Positions 15,932 to 25,136 of a DNA stretch of 64,000 bases are shown piece by piece. The position numbers were made by a program, and so were the translations under genes. How positions within the stretch are numbered: position 1 is the stretch's first letter; every line of letters starts with the position of its first letter. Below the pieces are notes generated by a model. The model did no database searches, had not been told where the DNA came from, and worked only from the letters and a program-made list of their open reading frames with translations. Where the stretch lies: contig JAQWSU010000056.1 in NCBI GenBank assembly GCA_029243025.1, positions 174,334-238,333 on the forward strand, given 5' to 3'. Origin of the DNA: Pirellulaceae bacterium (lineage in GTDB: Bacteria; Planctomycetota; Planctomycetia; Pirellulales; Pirellulaceae).

Positions 15932-18880
15932 ATGCGAACACAACAAACTTATCGCCGCCAAGTTGGTGATACGATTCCCCAGGTCCTCAGAGCGCAAGCC
16001 GATCGTTTCGGAAATCAGGCCGCGGTCTTAAGTCCGGAAGGCTCCGTCATCACGTACGATGAACTCGCAAAAACAGTTTTTGCGCTGTCAGCCAGGCTTG
16101 GTCAGGTCGGCGTCAATTCCGACAGTCGTGTTGCAGTCGTTTTGCCCAACGGTCTCGACATTGCCGTTGGAATGCTTGCTTGCTGTTCCACAGCCACCGC
16201 CTTGCCCTTCGGAACGCAACATCGAAAAAAAGAGTATCAAAACTATTTTGAAGTCTCTCGCGTCACCCATCTACTCACATCAAAAACGGCGAATTCACTC
16301 GCATCCGAAGTTGCACGAGAACGAGGTTTAGCTTGCATCGAGTTGATTAATTCTGAGCATGGCTACACCTTCGCTGATGCCTCGCCTCCGCTCACCAATC
16401 ACGATCTGCCAACTTCCGTCAACCCCGAGGACGTGGCTGTCGTACTAATGACTTCGGGATCCACCGGGCTGCCCAAATGGGTTCCATTAACCCATAAAAA
16501 TTTGTGTATCGGAGCAAAAAGCGTTGCAGACTCATTGAATTTGACCTGCTCCGACCTGGGGCTCGTCATGTGGGAGCAGTACCACGTCGGCGGATTGGTT
16601 GACCTGCTATTAGCGCCGATGGTGAGTGGGGGAAAGGTGATTTGCGGGGGCAGCTTTCACGCAGAACAATTTTTCGAGTTGCTGGCACGTTATCGTCCGA
16701 GTTGGTTCCAGGGGGTTCCAACGACATTACGCGAATTGGTTGTTCACGGCTCGATCAATGGTGATTTCCCACTTCACAATTGCTCACTTCGTCTCGTGCG
16801 TTCGGTCGCCGCTCCATTACCCGACGACCTCATGAGGCGATTAGAGGATCTTTTTGATGTGCCTGTAATTCAAACTCTGGGGATGACAGAAGCGTCACCG
16901 TTAATTACCACCAACCTCTTACCGCCCCAGCGACGAAAAACAGGATCAACGGGTCTCCCGTTTGGTTGTGACGTTGCAGTGATGGGGAACACCGGATCGC
17001 CCCTGCCCGTCGAAAAAGTTGGAGAAGTAGCCGTACGCGGCGATAATGTGTTCGCTGGTTACGAAAACAATTCAGAAGCCAACGTCAAGGCATTTCGTGA
17101 CGGGTGGTTCTACACCGGAGACCAAGGCTATTTTGACCAAGATGGTTTTCTTTTTCTAACAGGTCGGATCAAGGAATTAATCAATCGCGGTGGTGAAAAA
17201 ATATCACCGGCAGAGGTTGAAGATGTAGTTCTTGACTTCCCCAAAGTTCTCCAGGCCGCTGCATTCTCGATACCCCATCCGTCCCTCGGAGAGGATGTGG
17301 GCATTGCTGTTGTTACCGAGCAACAAAGTCAGATCATGGAAAGTGACATCCGCGATTTTGTACGAGACCAGCTGAGTGCTTTCAAGACACCGGCCATCGT
17401 ACTTTTCTTGGACGAGCTTCCTCGTTGTCCGATCGGCAAGGTAAGACGGCGTGAACTAGCTGATTTGGCATTTGAGAAAACAAAGAATGCAAGATCGTGC
17501 GAGGCAAATCCTACGGAGGGAAACAACGCACCCAACGGCAGACTGCAGCTGATCGAACAACGACTCGCCAGCATCTGGAGCTTGCATCTCGATGTTGAAC
17601 AGGTAGCCATCAATGATGAATTCCAGCTTTTGGGAGGAGACTCCCTTGCTTGGCTCAGAATGATATTGGCAGTGCAAAAAGTGTTCGGCGTTGAACTTCA
17701 CGACGATTCCACTCTTTCCGGTGCCACCGTCCGCAACCTATCGGAAAAAATTGACCAACGCGGTGCCCGCGTTACGAATGCTTGTGTTGGAGACAAAGAT
17801 CTCGCCTTAAAAATTGATCGAGATCTGCTCTCTGCTGGCGATGCTGATCCTAACCTTTCCCAAGCCAAATCCACTGTGACGCGATCGCACCTGCTGAAGA
17901 GCCAGTCAATTCACGATTTAAGGATCGCGTTTGAATCGTTCAGAAATGACTTCACGGCGAGTGAATTGCTTGCTACTCTCCGCATGCCGATCGAGGACAA
18001 AAATAAGATTCCCGCTGCCAAGAAAGGTTGGCTGGGTTGGTTCCAAGGGCGAACGGATAGACGGGACACCGTCTCATTTCCGATGACTTCGCCAAGAATC
18101 CAAAGGCAATTGAGCAAGTGGAAACAGCAGATTGAATTGGACACTCAACACGACCGATCCGACCGCTGGTCGCGTAAGCCTCTTGCCGCCAATGTAAGTC
18201 TTTATCAACAAAACAACCTGGGGCCACGAGGAAGAACGTTGTTGATCGGTTTTGCTGGAAATCATATGCGACTGATGTTGCCAACCTATCTATTCCTCGC
18301 CCATCTCGGTCAATCCTATGATCTTTTAATGCTGAGTGATTCGCGCCGCAAGCATTTCACTGAGGGAATCGCTGATGTGGCTCCTAGCTTCGGAGAATTG
18401 GTCGTCTGGCTGAAGGCTGAAACCGAACGACTGGGTTACGATCGACTTCAAACCATCGGCACGAGCGCCGGGGGACTGGCATCGATTTGCTTTGGGATCC
18501 GTATGGGATGCAGTTACATGACCGCCGTCGGAGCAGATTCACTCCAGTCCCACCCGAAATTCACAACCTATTTGCAACGAGGAGCTGGAACCCCACAGCA
18601 AACTCCCACAATCCTACTCGCCTGCGACGAGAAAAATCGGCGAGACTTTAATGCAGCCCAAGAAATCCAGAATCGGATCAAAGGTTGCCGCCTTTGCCAT
18701 TTGACCGCCAAGGGTTCACACAACGTCTTCCGGCCAGCCTTGAAATCAGGCCGTTTGACTGAGTTGCTGCGTATGCTCCTTGGTGAAACGCGCGGCGAAA
18801 CATTCCCTGGGGCTACAATCCGCCAGATTGATCAGCAAACTGTCTTTCCCGAAGATCACTCGGATTCAAGAGTTGCTTAG
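15932..18880 (+). CDS. Adenylation-carrier-alpha/beta-hydrolase megaprotein (NRPS-like single module)
   Basis: A 982-residue protein with three parts. Residues ~10-510 are an ANL adenylating domain: 'VLMTSGSTGLPKWVPLTHK' (A3 P-loop), 'TLGMTEASPL' (A5), 'GWFYTGDQGYFDQDGFLFL' (A7), 'GRIKELINRGGEKISPAEVE' (A8) and 'CPIGKVRRREL' (A10 Lys). Residues ~535-605 are a carrier domain with the phosphopantetheine Ser in 'FQLLGGDSLAWLRM'. After a linker of about 150 residues comes an alpha/beta-hydrolase-like end: 'GRTLLIGFAGNHMRLML', nucleophile-elbow-like 'TIGTSAGGLASICF', and a late His in 'KGSHNVF'. An acid is expected to be activated with ATP, loaded on the carrier, then released or transferred by the C-terminal part. 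There is no condensation domain. Substrate unknown. Confidence 0.85.
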   Translation: MRTQQTYRRQVGDTIPQVLRAQADRFGNQAAVLSPEGSVITYDELAKTVFALSARLGQVGVNSDSRVAVVLPNGLDIAVGMLACCSTATALPFGTQHRKKEYQNYFEVSRVTHLLTSKTANSLASEVARERGLACIELINSEHGYTFADASPPLTNHDLPTSVNPEDVAVVLMTSGSTGLPKWVPLTHKNLCIGAKSVADSLNLTCSDLGLVMWEQYHVGGLVDLLLAPMVSGGKVICGGSFHAEQFFELLARYRPSWFQGVPTTLRELVVHGSINGDFPLHNCSLRLVRSVAAPLPDDLMRRLEDLFDVPVIQTLGMTEASPLITTNLLPPQRRKTGSTGLPFGCDVAVMGNTGSPLPVEKVGEVAVRGDNVFAGYENNSEANVKAFRDGWFYTGDQGYFDQDGFLFLTGRIKELINRGGEKISPAEVEDVVLDFPKVLQAAAFSIPHPSLGEDVGIAVVTEQQSQIMESDIRDFVRDQLSAFKTPAIVLFLDELPRCPIGKVRRRELADLAFEKTKNARSCEANPTEGNNAPNGRLQLIEQRLASIWSLHLDVEQVAINDEFQLLGGDSLAWLRMILAVQKVFGVELHDDSTLSGATVRNLSEKIDQRGARVTNACVGDKDLALKIDRDLLSAGDADPNLSQAKSTVTRSHLLKSQSIHDLRIAFESFRNDFTASELLATLRMPIEDKNKIPAAKKGWLGWFQGRTDRRDTVSFPMTSPRIQRQLSKWKQQIELDTQHDRSDRWSRKPLAANVSLYQQNNLGPRGRTLLIGFAGNHMRLMLPTYLFLAHLGQSYDLLMLSDSRRKHFTEGIADVAPSFGELVVWLKAETERLGYDRLQTIGTSAGGLASICFGIRMGCSYMTAVGADSLQSHPKFTTYLQRGAGTPQQTPTILLACDEKNRRDFNAAQEIQNRIKGCRLCHLTAKGSHNVFRPALKSGRLTELLRMLLGETRGETFPGATIRQIDQQTVFPEDHSDSRVA

Positions 18881-18981
18881 ACAGCTACGAACACATCTAA
18901 ACCGTTCGGCTTGCGGCCTCTGCAGCCATCCGCGAGCTCATTTCAGTTGGGCATGAACTGTCATTGAGGATGACGATCGCC

Positions 18982-19003
18982 CCCGATCCGGCAAACGATC
19001 GGG
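18982..19003. terminator. Hairpin between convergent genes
   Basis: CCCGATC and its exact complement GATCGGG flank an 8-nt loop, giving a 7-bp stem. It lies between the convergent megaprotein and oxidoreductase genes. No T-run follows on either strand, so a role as a bidirectional terminator is only inferred from position. Confidence 0.35.
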
Positions 19004-19023
19004 AGGCATCCTATTCGACCACC

Positions 19024-20367
19024 TCAACCTACTCTTGGGATCTCAAAACCTTCGCGTTGCGTTCTGGCAAAGAATCCAGCCGCCTGTTCGTCGCCGATAA
19101 TCTTCTCCGCTTTTGGATCCCATTGAATTGTCCGACCAAGTCGGGCGGCAATCGCCGCAAGATGGCAAGAGTTCATCATCTGGACGTGTGTATAGACGTC
19201 CGATACAGGCAATCCGCCTTCGGCGATGCAACGATAAAAATTTTGCTTATGGCCTTCTGGCGGCTTGCCTTTGTACAAATTGGTTAGATCCGCATCCGTG
19301 TACTGGCCTTCGTCCCATTTCTCGTCAACTGGACCGCCGACAATCTTGCCGCGATTAACAAAAATACGACCTTTTGTGCCTTCAAAGGTGACCCCATTGT
19401 CTCCTCGGCTTGTGATGACCATATCCACACCACTATCGAACTTGCAATTCACGGCAAAGTCATGAGAGGTGTTATAGCAATCGTCGACAGTTGGATGTCC
19501 ATCTTCGAAAGCAACAGGATGATGTGCATCTGTCCCATCGAATTCAATCGGCCCGCATCCCGCCTGGTCCTCGCCTAACGCCCACGTTGCAATGTCGACG
19601 TGATGGGCTCCCCAATCGGTGAATTTACCGCCCGAGTATTCATACCACCAACGAAACTGGTAATGACAACGTTTGTCGATGTAATCAACGACCGGCGCCT
19701 GTCCTAACCAAAAATTCCAATCTAATTCGGCTGGCGGTGTTGATGTCGCGAAGGGGCCGCCTTTCGGACCACCATTGATTCCCACCGTCACTTTCTTAAT
19801 GTCACCCAACAGTCCTTTCTGCACCATGTTCACAGCCCGCAGGAATCGTTTGCTGTCGCTCCGTTGTTGAGTTCCAATAAAGAACACCTGATCTTTGTAT
19901 TTATCGCAAGCGTTGCGAATCAGTTGATTCTCTTCTAGGGTGAGCGTCAAAGGCTTTTGAACAAAGACATGTTTACCTGCCTGTAAGGCTTCGATGGCAA
20001 TCTTGACATGCCAATGATCTGGCGTGACGATGCTGACAACTTCCACGTCGTCACGGTCAAGGAGTTCGCGATAGTCCTTGTAAGAATCAGCCTTTCCCTT
20101 TCCGATGCGATCATCGTTCTTCGCACGATCGGCGTGCCGAGAATCGACGTCACAGACGGCGACCACATCACCAAAGCGAGCATGTTGTCGGGCATCTCCC
20201 GTCCCCATGCTTCCTACACCAATACAGCCGATCTGTGGTCGATCATTTTTGTCTTGATTCGCAAACGCTTTTGGCGTCCAAGAAAAGAAAGGCACAACAC
20301 CGCTGGCAGCTGCGATTGCGCTTGATTTCTTCAAAAAGTCACGACGATCCTTTTGGCGAGTGTTCAT
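19024..20367 (-). CDS. Tat-exported Gfo/Idh/MocA-family oxidoreductase
   Basis: A 447-residue NAD(P)-dependent oxidoreductase with a twin-arginine signal ('DRRDFLKKSSAIAAASG'), a combination very common in planctomycetes. The Rossmann fold begins 'IGCIGVGSMGTGDARQH', with 'VVAVCDVDSRHADRA' ending strand 2. 'VSIVTPDHWHVKIAIEAL' and 'GKHVFVQKPLTLT' contain the family's catalytic-region Lys (EKP motif, here QKP). The C-terminal part has 'WWYEYSGGKFTDWGAHHVD', with the conserved Gly/Asp/His cluster. Substrates of such exported members are unknown but are thought to be sugars or sugar acids. The EKP-to-QKP change keeps the Lys. ATG 20367 gives the Tat signal directly. Confidence 0.92.
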   Translation of the reverse strand: MNTRQKDRRDFLKKSSAIAAASGVVPFFSWTPKAFANQDKNDRPQIGCIGVGSMGTGDARQHARFGDVVAVCDVDSRHADRAKNDDRIGKGKADSYKDYRELLDRDDVEVVSIVTPDHWHVKIAIEALQAGKHVFVQKPLTLTLEENQLIRNACDKYKDQVFFIGTQQRSDSKRFLRAVNMVQKGLLGDIKKVTVGINGGPKGGPFATSTPPAELDWNFWLGQAPVVDYIDKRCHYQFRWWYEYSGGKFTDWGAHHVDIATWALGEDQAGCGPIEFDGTDAHHPVAFEDGHPTVDDCYNTSHDFAVNCKFDSGVDMVITSRGDNGVTFEGTKGRIFVNRGKIVGGPVDEKWDEGQYTDADLTNLYKGKPPEGHKQNFYRCIAEGGLPVSDVYTHVQMMNSCHLAAIAARLGRTIQWDPKAEKIIGDEQAAGFFARTQREGFEIPRVG

Positions 20368-20698
20368 AAAATATTCCTCTTTTGGGCAGGACCAGTGATT
20401 GGCGATCCGGAGGGCGATTAGCGGGATGGAAGGCGAGGGTAAATGGGCCGTTCACGCTGAGCAAAACAACGCAAATTGGAATACTGTATAGAATACTTGC
20501 TTCGGGCCATGGACACCAGCGAATATCATGACGGCAGCGGCAATTCCAGCTCAGCTGTTGCTGACAAGGATTGCTCGATTTCGACAGATCCTCTCTGTAA
20601 AAGGGCAGCATTCGAAATCCCGTCAGCTGCTCTGCCTCGGGCAAACGAATCCCTCGCAATAATTTAACAAAGCGAAGCGGTCCGATTTCCGCTTGCCT
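20368..20698. other. Intergenic region upstream of the Tat oxidoreductase gene
   Basis: 331 bp between two minus-strand genes. It should carry the promoter of the oxidoreductase gene. The only structured element is the direct repeat listed separately at 20479-20497. No gene is seen. Confidence 0.4.
20479..20497. repeat. Short direct repeat, possible operator
   Basis: GAATACT occurs at 20479-20485 and 20491-20497, separated by GTATA, so the copies repeat every 12 bp, about one helical turn. The site is about 110 bp upstream of the minus-strand oxidoreductase start. This fits a dimeric regulator site but no regulator is known. Confidence 0.3.
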
Positions 20699-22204
20699 CT
20701 AAGCCAACCATTCCTCGATTACACGCCCCCCCACGTCGGTGAGGCGAAAATCACGTCCTTGAAAGCGATAGGTCAGCTTCAAGTGATCCAGACCAAAAGC
20801 ATGCAGCAAGGTCGCGTGAAAATCGTTCACATGCACAGGTTTTTCCACCACATTCCAGCCGATTTCATCCGTCGCGCCGTAGGTCATTCCACGTTGAAAT
20901 CCCCCGCCGGCCATAAACATTGAGAATGCGAATGGATGATGATCTCTCCCGGTATTTGACGATCTTCCTTGACGATTTTCACCCAGCGGTGTTCGTCCAA
21001 ATTCACTCCCCCAAACAACAAGCGTGTCATCCAACATACCGCGTTGCTTAAGATCATGAATGAGTGCCGCGATCGGCTGATCGGCCATGCCCGCATTAAA
21101 TTCAAGTTCTTGAGGCAGATTGGAATGATGGTCCCAAGAGGCGTGAATCACGTTCACAAAACGAACTCCCCGCTCTACCATCCGACGAGCGAGCAAGCAA
21201 TTGCGAGCGAAGGAATCGTAAGTATCTTTTTTGCCGCTAGCCCCGCGAGCAGAATAATCGGGATCGGATCGACCAATCCCGTAGGATTCCAGGGTAGCCT
21301 TTGTTTCGCGACTCAGGTCAATCAAGTCAGGAGCGGCCATCTGCATCCGACCGGCCAATTCATAACTGGCAATTCGACTGGCAATTTCGGGATCATGAAC
21401 TTCTTGATACCGGCGCATGTTGAGCTTTTGCAACGTGCTAAGCGTGCGGTCCTGCAAGCGAGTTGGCAAACCTGGAGGATTTGCCAGATTCAAAACAGGC
21501 TCACCTGAATTACGAAACAGCACGCCAGCATAGGAAGTGGGTAGAAATCCACTTTGATAAAGTGTCGCCCCGCCGCTCGACCCGCGCCCCGACGACAGGA
21601 CGACATAACCCGGCAAATCAGCCGATTCACTTCCCAGACCATAAGTCATCCAAGATCCCATCGTGGGCATTCCGAACCGGGAAACACCACACTGCATCAA
21701 CAACTGCCCCGGGTGATGATTAAACTCCTGACTATGCATACTTCGGATCATTAAGAGATCATCGGCACAGCCTGCCAAATGAGGAAGTGCATCACTGAAG
21801 TCCATTCCTGATTGCCCGTGCTTGTGAAACTTTCGTTTCGTCCCCAACAACGTGGCAGTATCCGGTTGAATAAATGCGAAACGGGCTTGGTCCAAAACCT
21901 CTTGGGGCAAGCTTTCACCGTGACGTTCATTCAGCACAGGTTTCGGATCGAATAAATCGACTTGGGAAGGCGCACCGGCCATGAAAAAAAAGATGCATGA
22001 TTTTGCTCTTGCCGGTAAGTGAGCAACACGAAGTTCGATTGGACTGGAAACAGCTGAATTATCCGCCGCATTGGCAGAGGCCAGCATGCCCTCATTCGTC
22101 AACAGGCTGCCCAAGGCAGCTGCCCCGAGTCCGCAAGCGGTTGAGTTAAAAAACTCACGACGAGTACTTTGTAATAATCGCTGTTCGGATATTGGACGGT
22201 TCAT
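20699..22204 (-). CDS. DUF1501-family exported protein
   Basis: A 501-residue protein of the DUF1501 family, sulfatase/alkaline-phosphatase-like in fold. The N-terminus has a Tat-like signal, 'TRREFFNSTACGLGAAALG'. Typical family stretches are 'AKSCIFFFMAGAPSQVDLFD', 'EFNHHPGQLLMQCGV', 'VVLSSGRGSSGGA', 'VVWGSEFGRTPLGENRQGR' and 'GRDHHPFAFSMFMAGGG'. The biochemical role is not established. In planctomycetes the gene nearly always accompanies a DUF1549/DUF1553 protein, as here, where the partner gene ends 7 nt upstream. The pair is one operon. The protein is probably in the periplasm/paryphoplasm. Confidence 0.93.
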   Translation of the reverse strand: MNRPISEQRLLQSTRREFFNSTACGLGAAALGSLLTNEGMLASANAADNSAVSSPIELRVAHLPARAKSCIFFFMAGAPSQVDLFDPKPVLNERHGESLPQEVLDQARFAFIQPDTATLLGTKRKFHKHGQSGMDFSDALPHLAGCADDLLMIRSMHSQEFNHHPGQLLMQCGVSRFGMPTMGSWMTYGLGSESADLPGYVVLSSGRGSSGGATLYQSGFLPTSYAGVLFRNSGEPVLNLANPPGLPTRLQDRTLSTLQKLNMRRYQEVHDPEIASRIASYELAGRMQMAAPDLIDLSRETKATLESYGIGRSDPDYSARGASGKKDTYDSFARNCLLARRMVERGVRFVNVIHASWDHHSNLPQELEFNAGMADQPIAALIHDLKQRGMLDDTLVVWGSEFGRTPLGENRQGRSSNTGRDHHPFAFSMFMAGGGFQRGMTYGATDEIGWNVVEKPVHVNDFHATLLHAFGLDHLKLTYRFQGRDFRLTDVGGRVIEEWLA

Positions 22205-22211
22205 AAAACAT

Positions 22212-24806
22212 TCATTCGCGGGTAATAAATTCGTCTAAGTTCAACACAGCTCGTAGCGTTGAGGCCCAAGAGGCTTGTTCGACAACCTCCTCATCCGACC
22301 ATTCCATGTCACTCGCTTCCAACAAAATGAGTTTCCGCGCATCCTCGAGATGCCCCCGATAGTGATCTCGACTCGCTGCCAAAAGTTCGAGCAACGGATC
22401 AATCTCAACAACTTCCGGTCTACGAACCACGCAGACCTTCATTGCTTGTGTCATGCGTTCTCGATCGTCACCAGCATACTCCAACACGCGTCGAGCAAAC
22501 CCATTGGCGGCTTCCGCAAAAACAACATTGTTCATCAGGGCCAGGGCCCCTAGAGGTGTGTTCGACCGATTGCGACGAACATTTGTGACGTTAGCATCCG
22601 GACAATCAAACGTGATCAAGGTCGGATGTGGAGCAGTACGTTTGAAAAACGTGTAGAGTCCTCTCCGGTATCGATCACCTCCGAAACTGGTCTTCCACTT
22701 AAAAGAGTTGGCATAGGAGATTGCGGCAACCTCGGGTGGCATCGGCGGAAAAACACTCGGCCCCCCCATGGCGGTGTCCAACAATCCACCCACGGATAAA
22801 GTAAGATCTCTCAGAGTTTCGGCTTCGACTCGGAATCGATTCTGGCGATAGAGCATTCGATTTTGTGGATCCCGATCAACCATCTCGGGGCGATGCACCG
22901 ATGCCTGTCGATAAGTCGCTGACATCACGATCTCACGGACGAGCGCCTTGCGGGACCACCCCAAGTCAATAAATCGTTGTGCTAGATAGTCGAGCAATTT
23001 TGGATGACTGGGACGATCACCTCGCACGCCGAAATCGTTTGACGTCGGAACAATCCCTTGGCCAAACAGATATTGCCAAATGTGATTAACAAGCACGCGC
23101 GCACCAAGCGGGTTATCGGAACTCACCAACCAATGCGCAAAATCGAGTCGATTTGGCGCCGCATTATCGGCAGCAGGAATTGTCGGTAGGATCGCCAGGG
23201 AAGCCGGATCCACCGCCTCCATCGGTTGCTCGAACTCCCCTCGCCGCAAAAGATGGGTTTGTCGAGGATTCTTTTTCCGATCTGCAATCGCTCGAATCGA
23301 AACCGTGTCGGCCGGCACCGATTGTGATTCTATTTTTTTCAGTTCGGCTCGCGCATCGACCAGCGGTTGACTCGACCTCTGATAGTGCGATTCAATCAAC
23401 TGTTGTTGTTTTTCATCCCGTTCAGCGACCGCTTTTGATAAGCCATCTCGAAGCTCAGTTGGCAATTCGGCAATTTGCTTTGCCGTCAAGCTTTCCTCCC
23501 AAGCCATTGCATTCACAGGAAATTGTTGTTCAAGCTGAGCAACTTTGGCCTGCAAAGCCTCGACCTGCCGCTGACGTTTGATACGAGCGAGGCCCAATTC
23601 ACGTCGTTCATTTCCTGTTTTTGTAACGTCAACATTCACCTCGTCGGCGTTATCAAAAAATGCATACAACTGGTAATATTCTTGATGGGACAATTCGTCA
23701 TACTTGTGGGAATGACACCTCGCACAACCGACGGTCAACCCCAGCCAAATCGCTCCCACCGTCTCCGTTCGATCCATCACAGCAGCGACTCTCCACTGCT
23801 CGGGATTCGTCCCCCCCTCGGTGTTGGTGAGAGTTTGGCGATGAAAGGCCGTTGCCATCCGTTGTTGTTGCGTTGCATCACTCAACAAATCGCCGGCAAT
23901 CTGCTCAACAGTAAATTGGTCGAATGACAAATCTCGGTTGATTGCATCCAAGACCCAATCCCGATATCGCCAAGCGTTGGGGCGCGCTTTGTCCTTTTCA
24001 TATCCATCCGAGTCGGCATATCGAGCCATATCCAACCAATGTCGCCCCCACCGTTCCCCGAAATGGGGTGAGGCTAATAAACGATCAACGAGCCGACCGT
24101 AAGCATTCGGCGCGGAATCGTGGATGAAAGCATCGACCTCTTGCATCGAAGCAGGTAGGCCGATCAGGTCATAGTGGAGTCGTTTAATCAGCACCGCGCG
24201 ACTCGCAGACTCCGAGGGCAAAAGCGAATTCTGATTCAGTCTCGACAACACATACTGATCGATTCGGTTTCGCACCCAGCCAGCCGACTGGAGTTCTTCC
24301 AAGGACCCTTCAGTTTTCACCTGCAAGGGGCGATAGGACCAATGTTGTTCATATCCGGCGCCTTGTTTGATCCATCGAGTCAACAAGGCGACTTGATCTT
24401 TCGACAACCGCTCACCCTCTGGCGGCATGCGAAGCTCAGCATCCAGATGGCTCACACGATCCAAGAGCGTACTCTGATCAGGAGCCCCTGGAACGATCGC
24501 GAAGGCTCCCGAAGTCAACTCGGAAACCGCATCCTGCTGACGGTGCAGTCGCAGGCCTGCCTCATCCTTGTCACTTCCATGACAGGCCAGACACTTTTCA
24601 GCAAACAGAGGCTGAATCTGGCGATCAAAGTTAACCTTCGGTTCCGCCAGCCCCCGTGTAGGAAAGGCCAAAAACCATCCACTCGTCAGCATGAGTCCAA
24701 AGCAAAACTCACCCATCAAGCTGAGCCAGAATCGGTGGACCACAATCGCCCCGAACGTGTGACTCGGAAGGCGGGCAGGCAAGCAGGCGTGAGAGAATCG
24801 CTGCAA
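22212..24806 (-). CDS. PSD1/PSCyt1 planctomycete cytochrome C domain protein (DUF1549, DUF1553)
   Basis: An 864-residue exported protein. After an N-terminal hydrophobic region it has a cytochrome-c-like PSCyt1 domain with haem motif CLACH in 'LFAEKCLACHGSDKDEAG'. Next comes the DUF1549 (PSCyt2) region with 'RLHYDLIGLPASMQEVDAFI' and 'RWGRHWLDMARYADSDGYEK', then a coiled-coil-prone stretch, then DUF1553 with 'RVLVNHIWQYLFGQGIVPT', 'DFGVRGDRPSHP' and 'ALALMNNVVFAEAANGFARR'. A role in redox-linked polysaccharide breakdown has been proposed for such proteins but is not proven. TTG 24806 is chosen because AAGGAG is 8 nt upstream; the first ATG in frame, at 24716, lacks such a site. The start stays uncertain by 30 residues. 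Confidence 0.93.
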   Translation of the reverse strand: MQRFSHACLPARLPSHTFGAIVVHRFWLSLMGEFCFGLMLTSGWFLAFPTRGLAEPKVNFDRQIQPLFAEKCLACHGSDKDEAGLRLHRQQDAVSELTSGAFAIVPGAPDQSTLLDRVSHLDAELRMPPEGERLSKDQVALLTRWIKQGAGYEQHWSYRPLQVKTEGSLEELQSAGWVRNRIDQYVLSRLNQNSLLPSESASRAVLIKRLHYDLIGLPASMQEVDAFIHDSAPNAYGRLVDRLLASPHFGERWGRHWLDMARYADSDGYEKDKARPNAWRYRDWVLDAINRDLSFDQFTVEQIAGDLLSDATQQQRMATAFHRQTLTNTEGGTNPEQWRVAAVMDRTETVGAIWLGLTVGCARCHSHKYDELSHQEYYQLYAFFDNADEVNVDVTKTGNERRELGLARIKRQRQVEALQAKVAQLEQQFPVNAMAWEESLTAKQIAELPTELRDGLSKAVAERDEKQQQLIESHYQRSSQPLVDARAELKKIESQSVPADTVSIRAIADRKKNPRQTHLLRRGEFEQPMEAVDPASLAILPTIPAADNAAPNRLDFAHWLVSSDNPLGARVLVNHIWQYLFGQGIVPTSNDFGVRGDRPSHPKLLDYLAQRFIDLGWSRKALVREIVMSATYRQASVHRPEMVDRDPQNRMLYRQNRFRVEAETLRDLTLSVGGLLDTAMGGPSVFPPMPPEVAAISYANSFKWKTSFGGDRYRRGLYTFFKRTAPHPTLITFDCPDANVTNVRRNRSNTPLGALALMNNVVFAEAANGFARRVLEYAGDDRERMTQAMKVCVVRRPEVVEIDPLLELLAASRDHYRGHLEDARKLILLEASDMEWSDEEVVEQASWASTLRAVLNLDEFITRE

Positions 24807-25136
24807 CGTTGTCGCTCCTTAATGAACGTGCCGATTGAATTCCAGGGCAGCTGCCGCTGTGTCTACTGAGCCGATCCAACAGTCAATCAACGTAGACTCG
24901 AAACACGCGGCAGCGGCCCCTTAGTATAACGCGGAAAAAACCGTCCGTGAAACGCGTGCCTTGGCTAATCCCCATCGCTTTTTGCCGTTCAGGATCTAAA
25001 TCCTCGCATCGGGCACCTCGTCGTTGATCGAACAGCCACTATACTCAAAGGGGTGACCACGCCCTCTTGATCAATTTCTGCCCGGTCACACCTGCCACTC
25101 AAAGTCGCGAACCGACACCGTTGCGGAACTGCCAGC
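24807..25136. other. Divergent intergenic region upstream of the PSD1 operon
   Basis: 330 bp between the minus-strand PSD1 operon and the plus-strand gene at 25137. It should hold both promoters. A TAGTATAAC sequence near 24923 is AT-rich but has no clear -35. The structured stretch is listed separately. Confidence 0.4.
24847..24915 (-). promoter_or_regulatory. Potential structured leader of the PSD1 operon
   Basis: Nested inverted repeats precede the PSD1 start. GCTGCCGC (24851-24858) pairs with GCGGCAGC (24908-24915). Inside it, GTCTAC pairs with GTAGAC. The outer edge is the 10-bp palindrome GGCAGCTGCC (24847-24856). If transcribed, it would form an imperfect long hairpin about 40 nt before the start codon. 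Function unknown. Confidence 0.3.
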
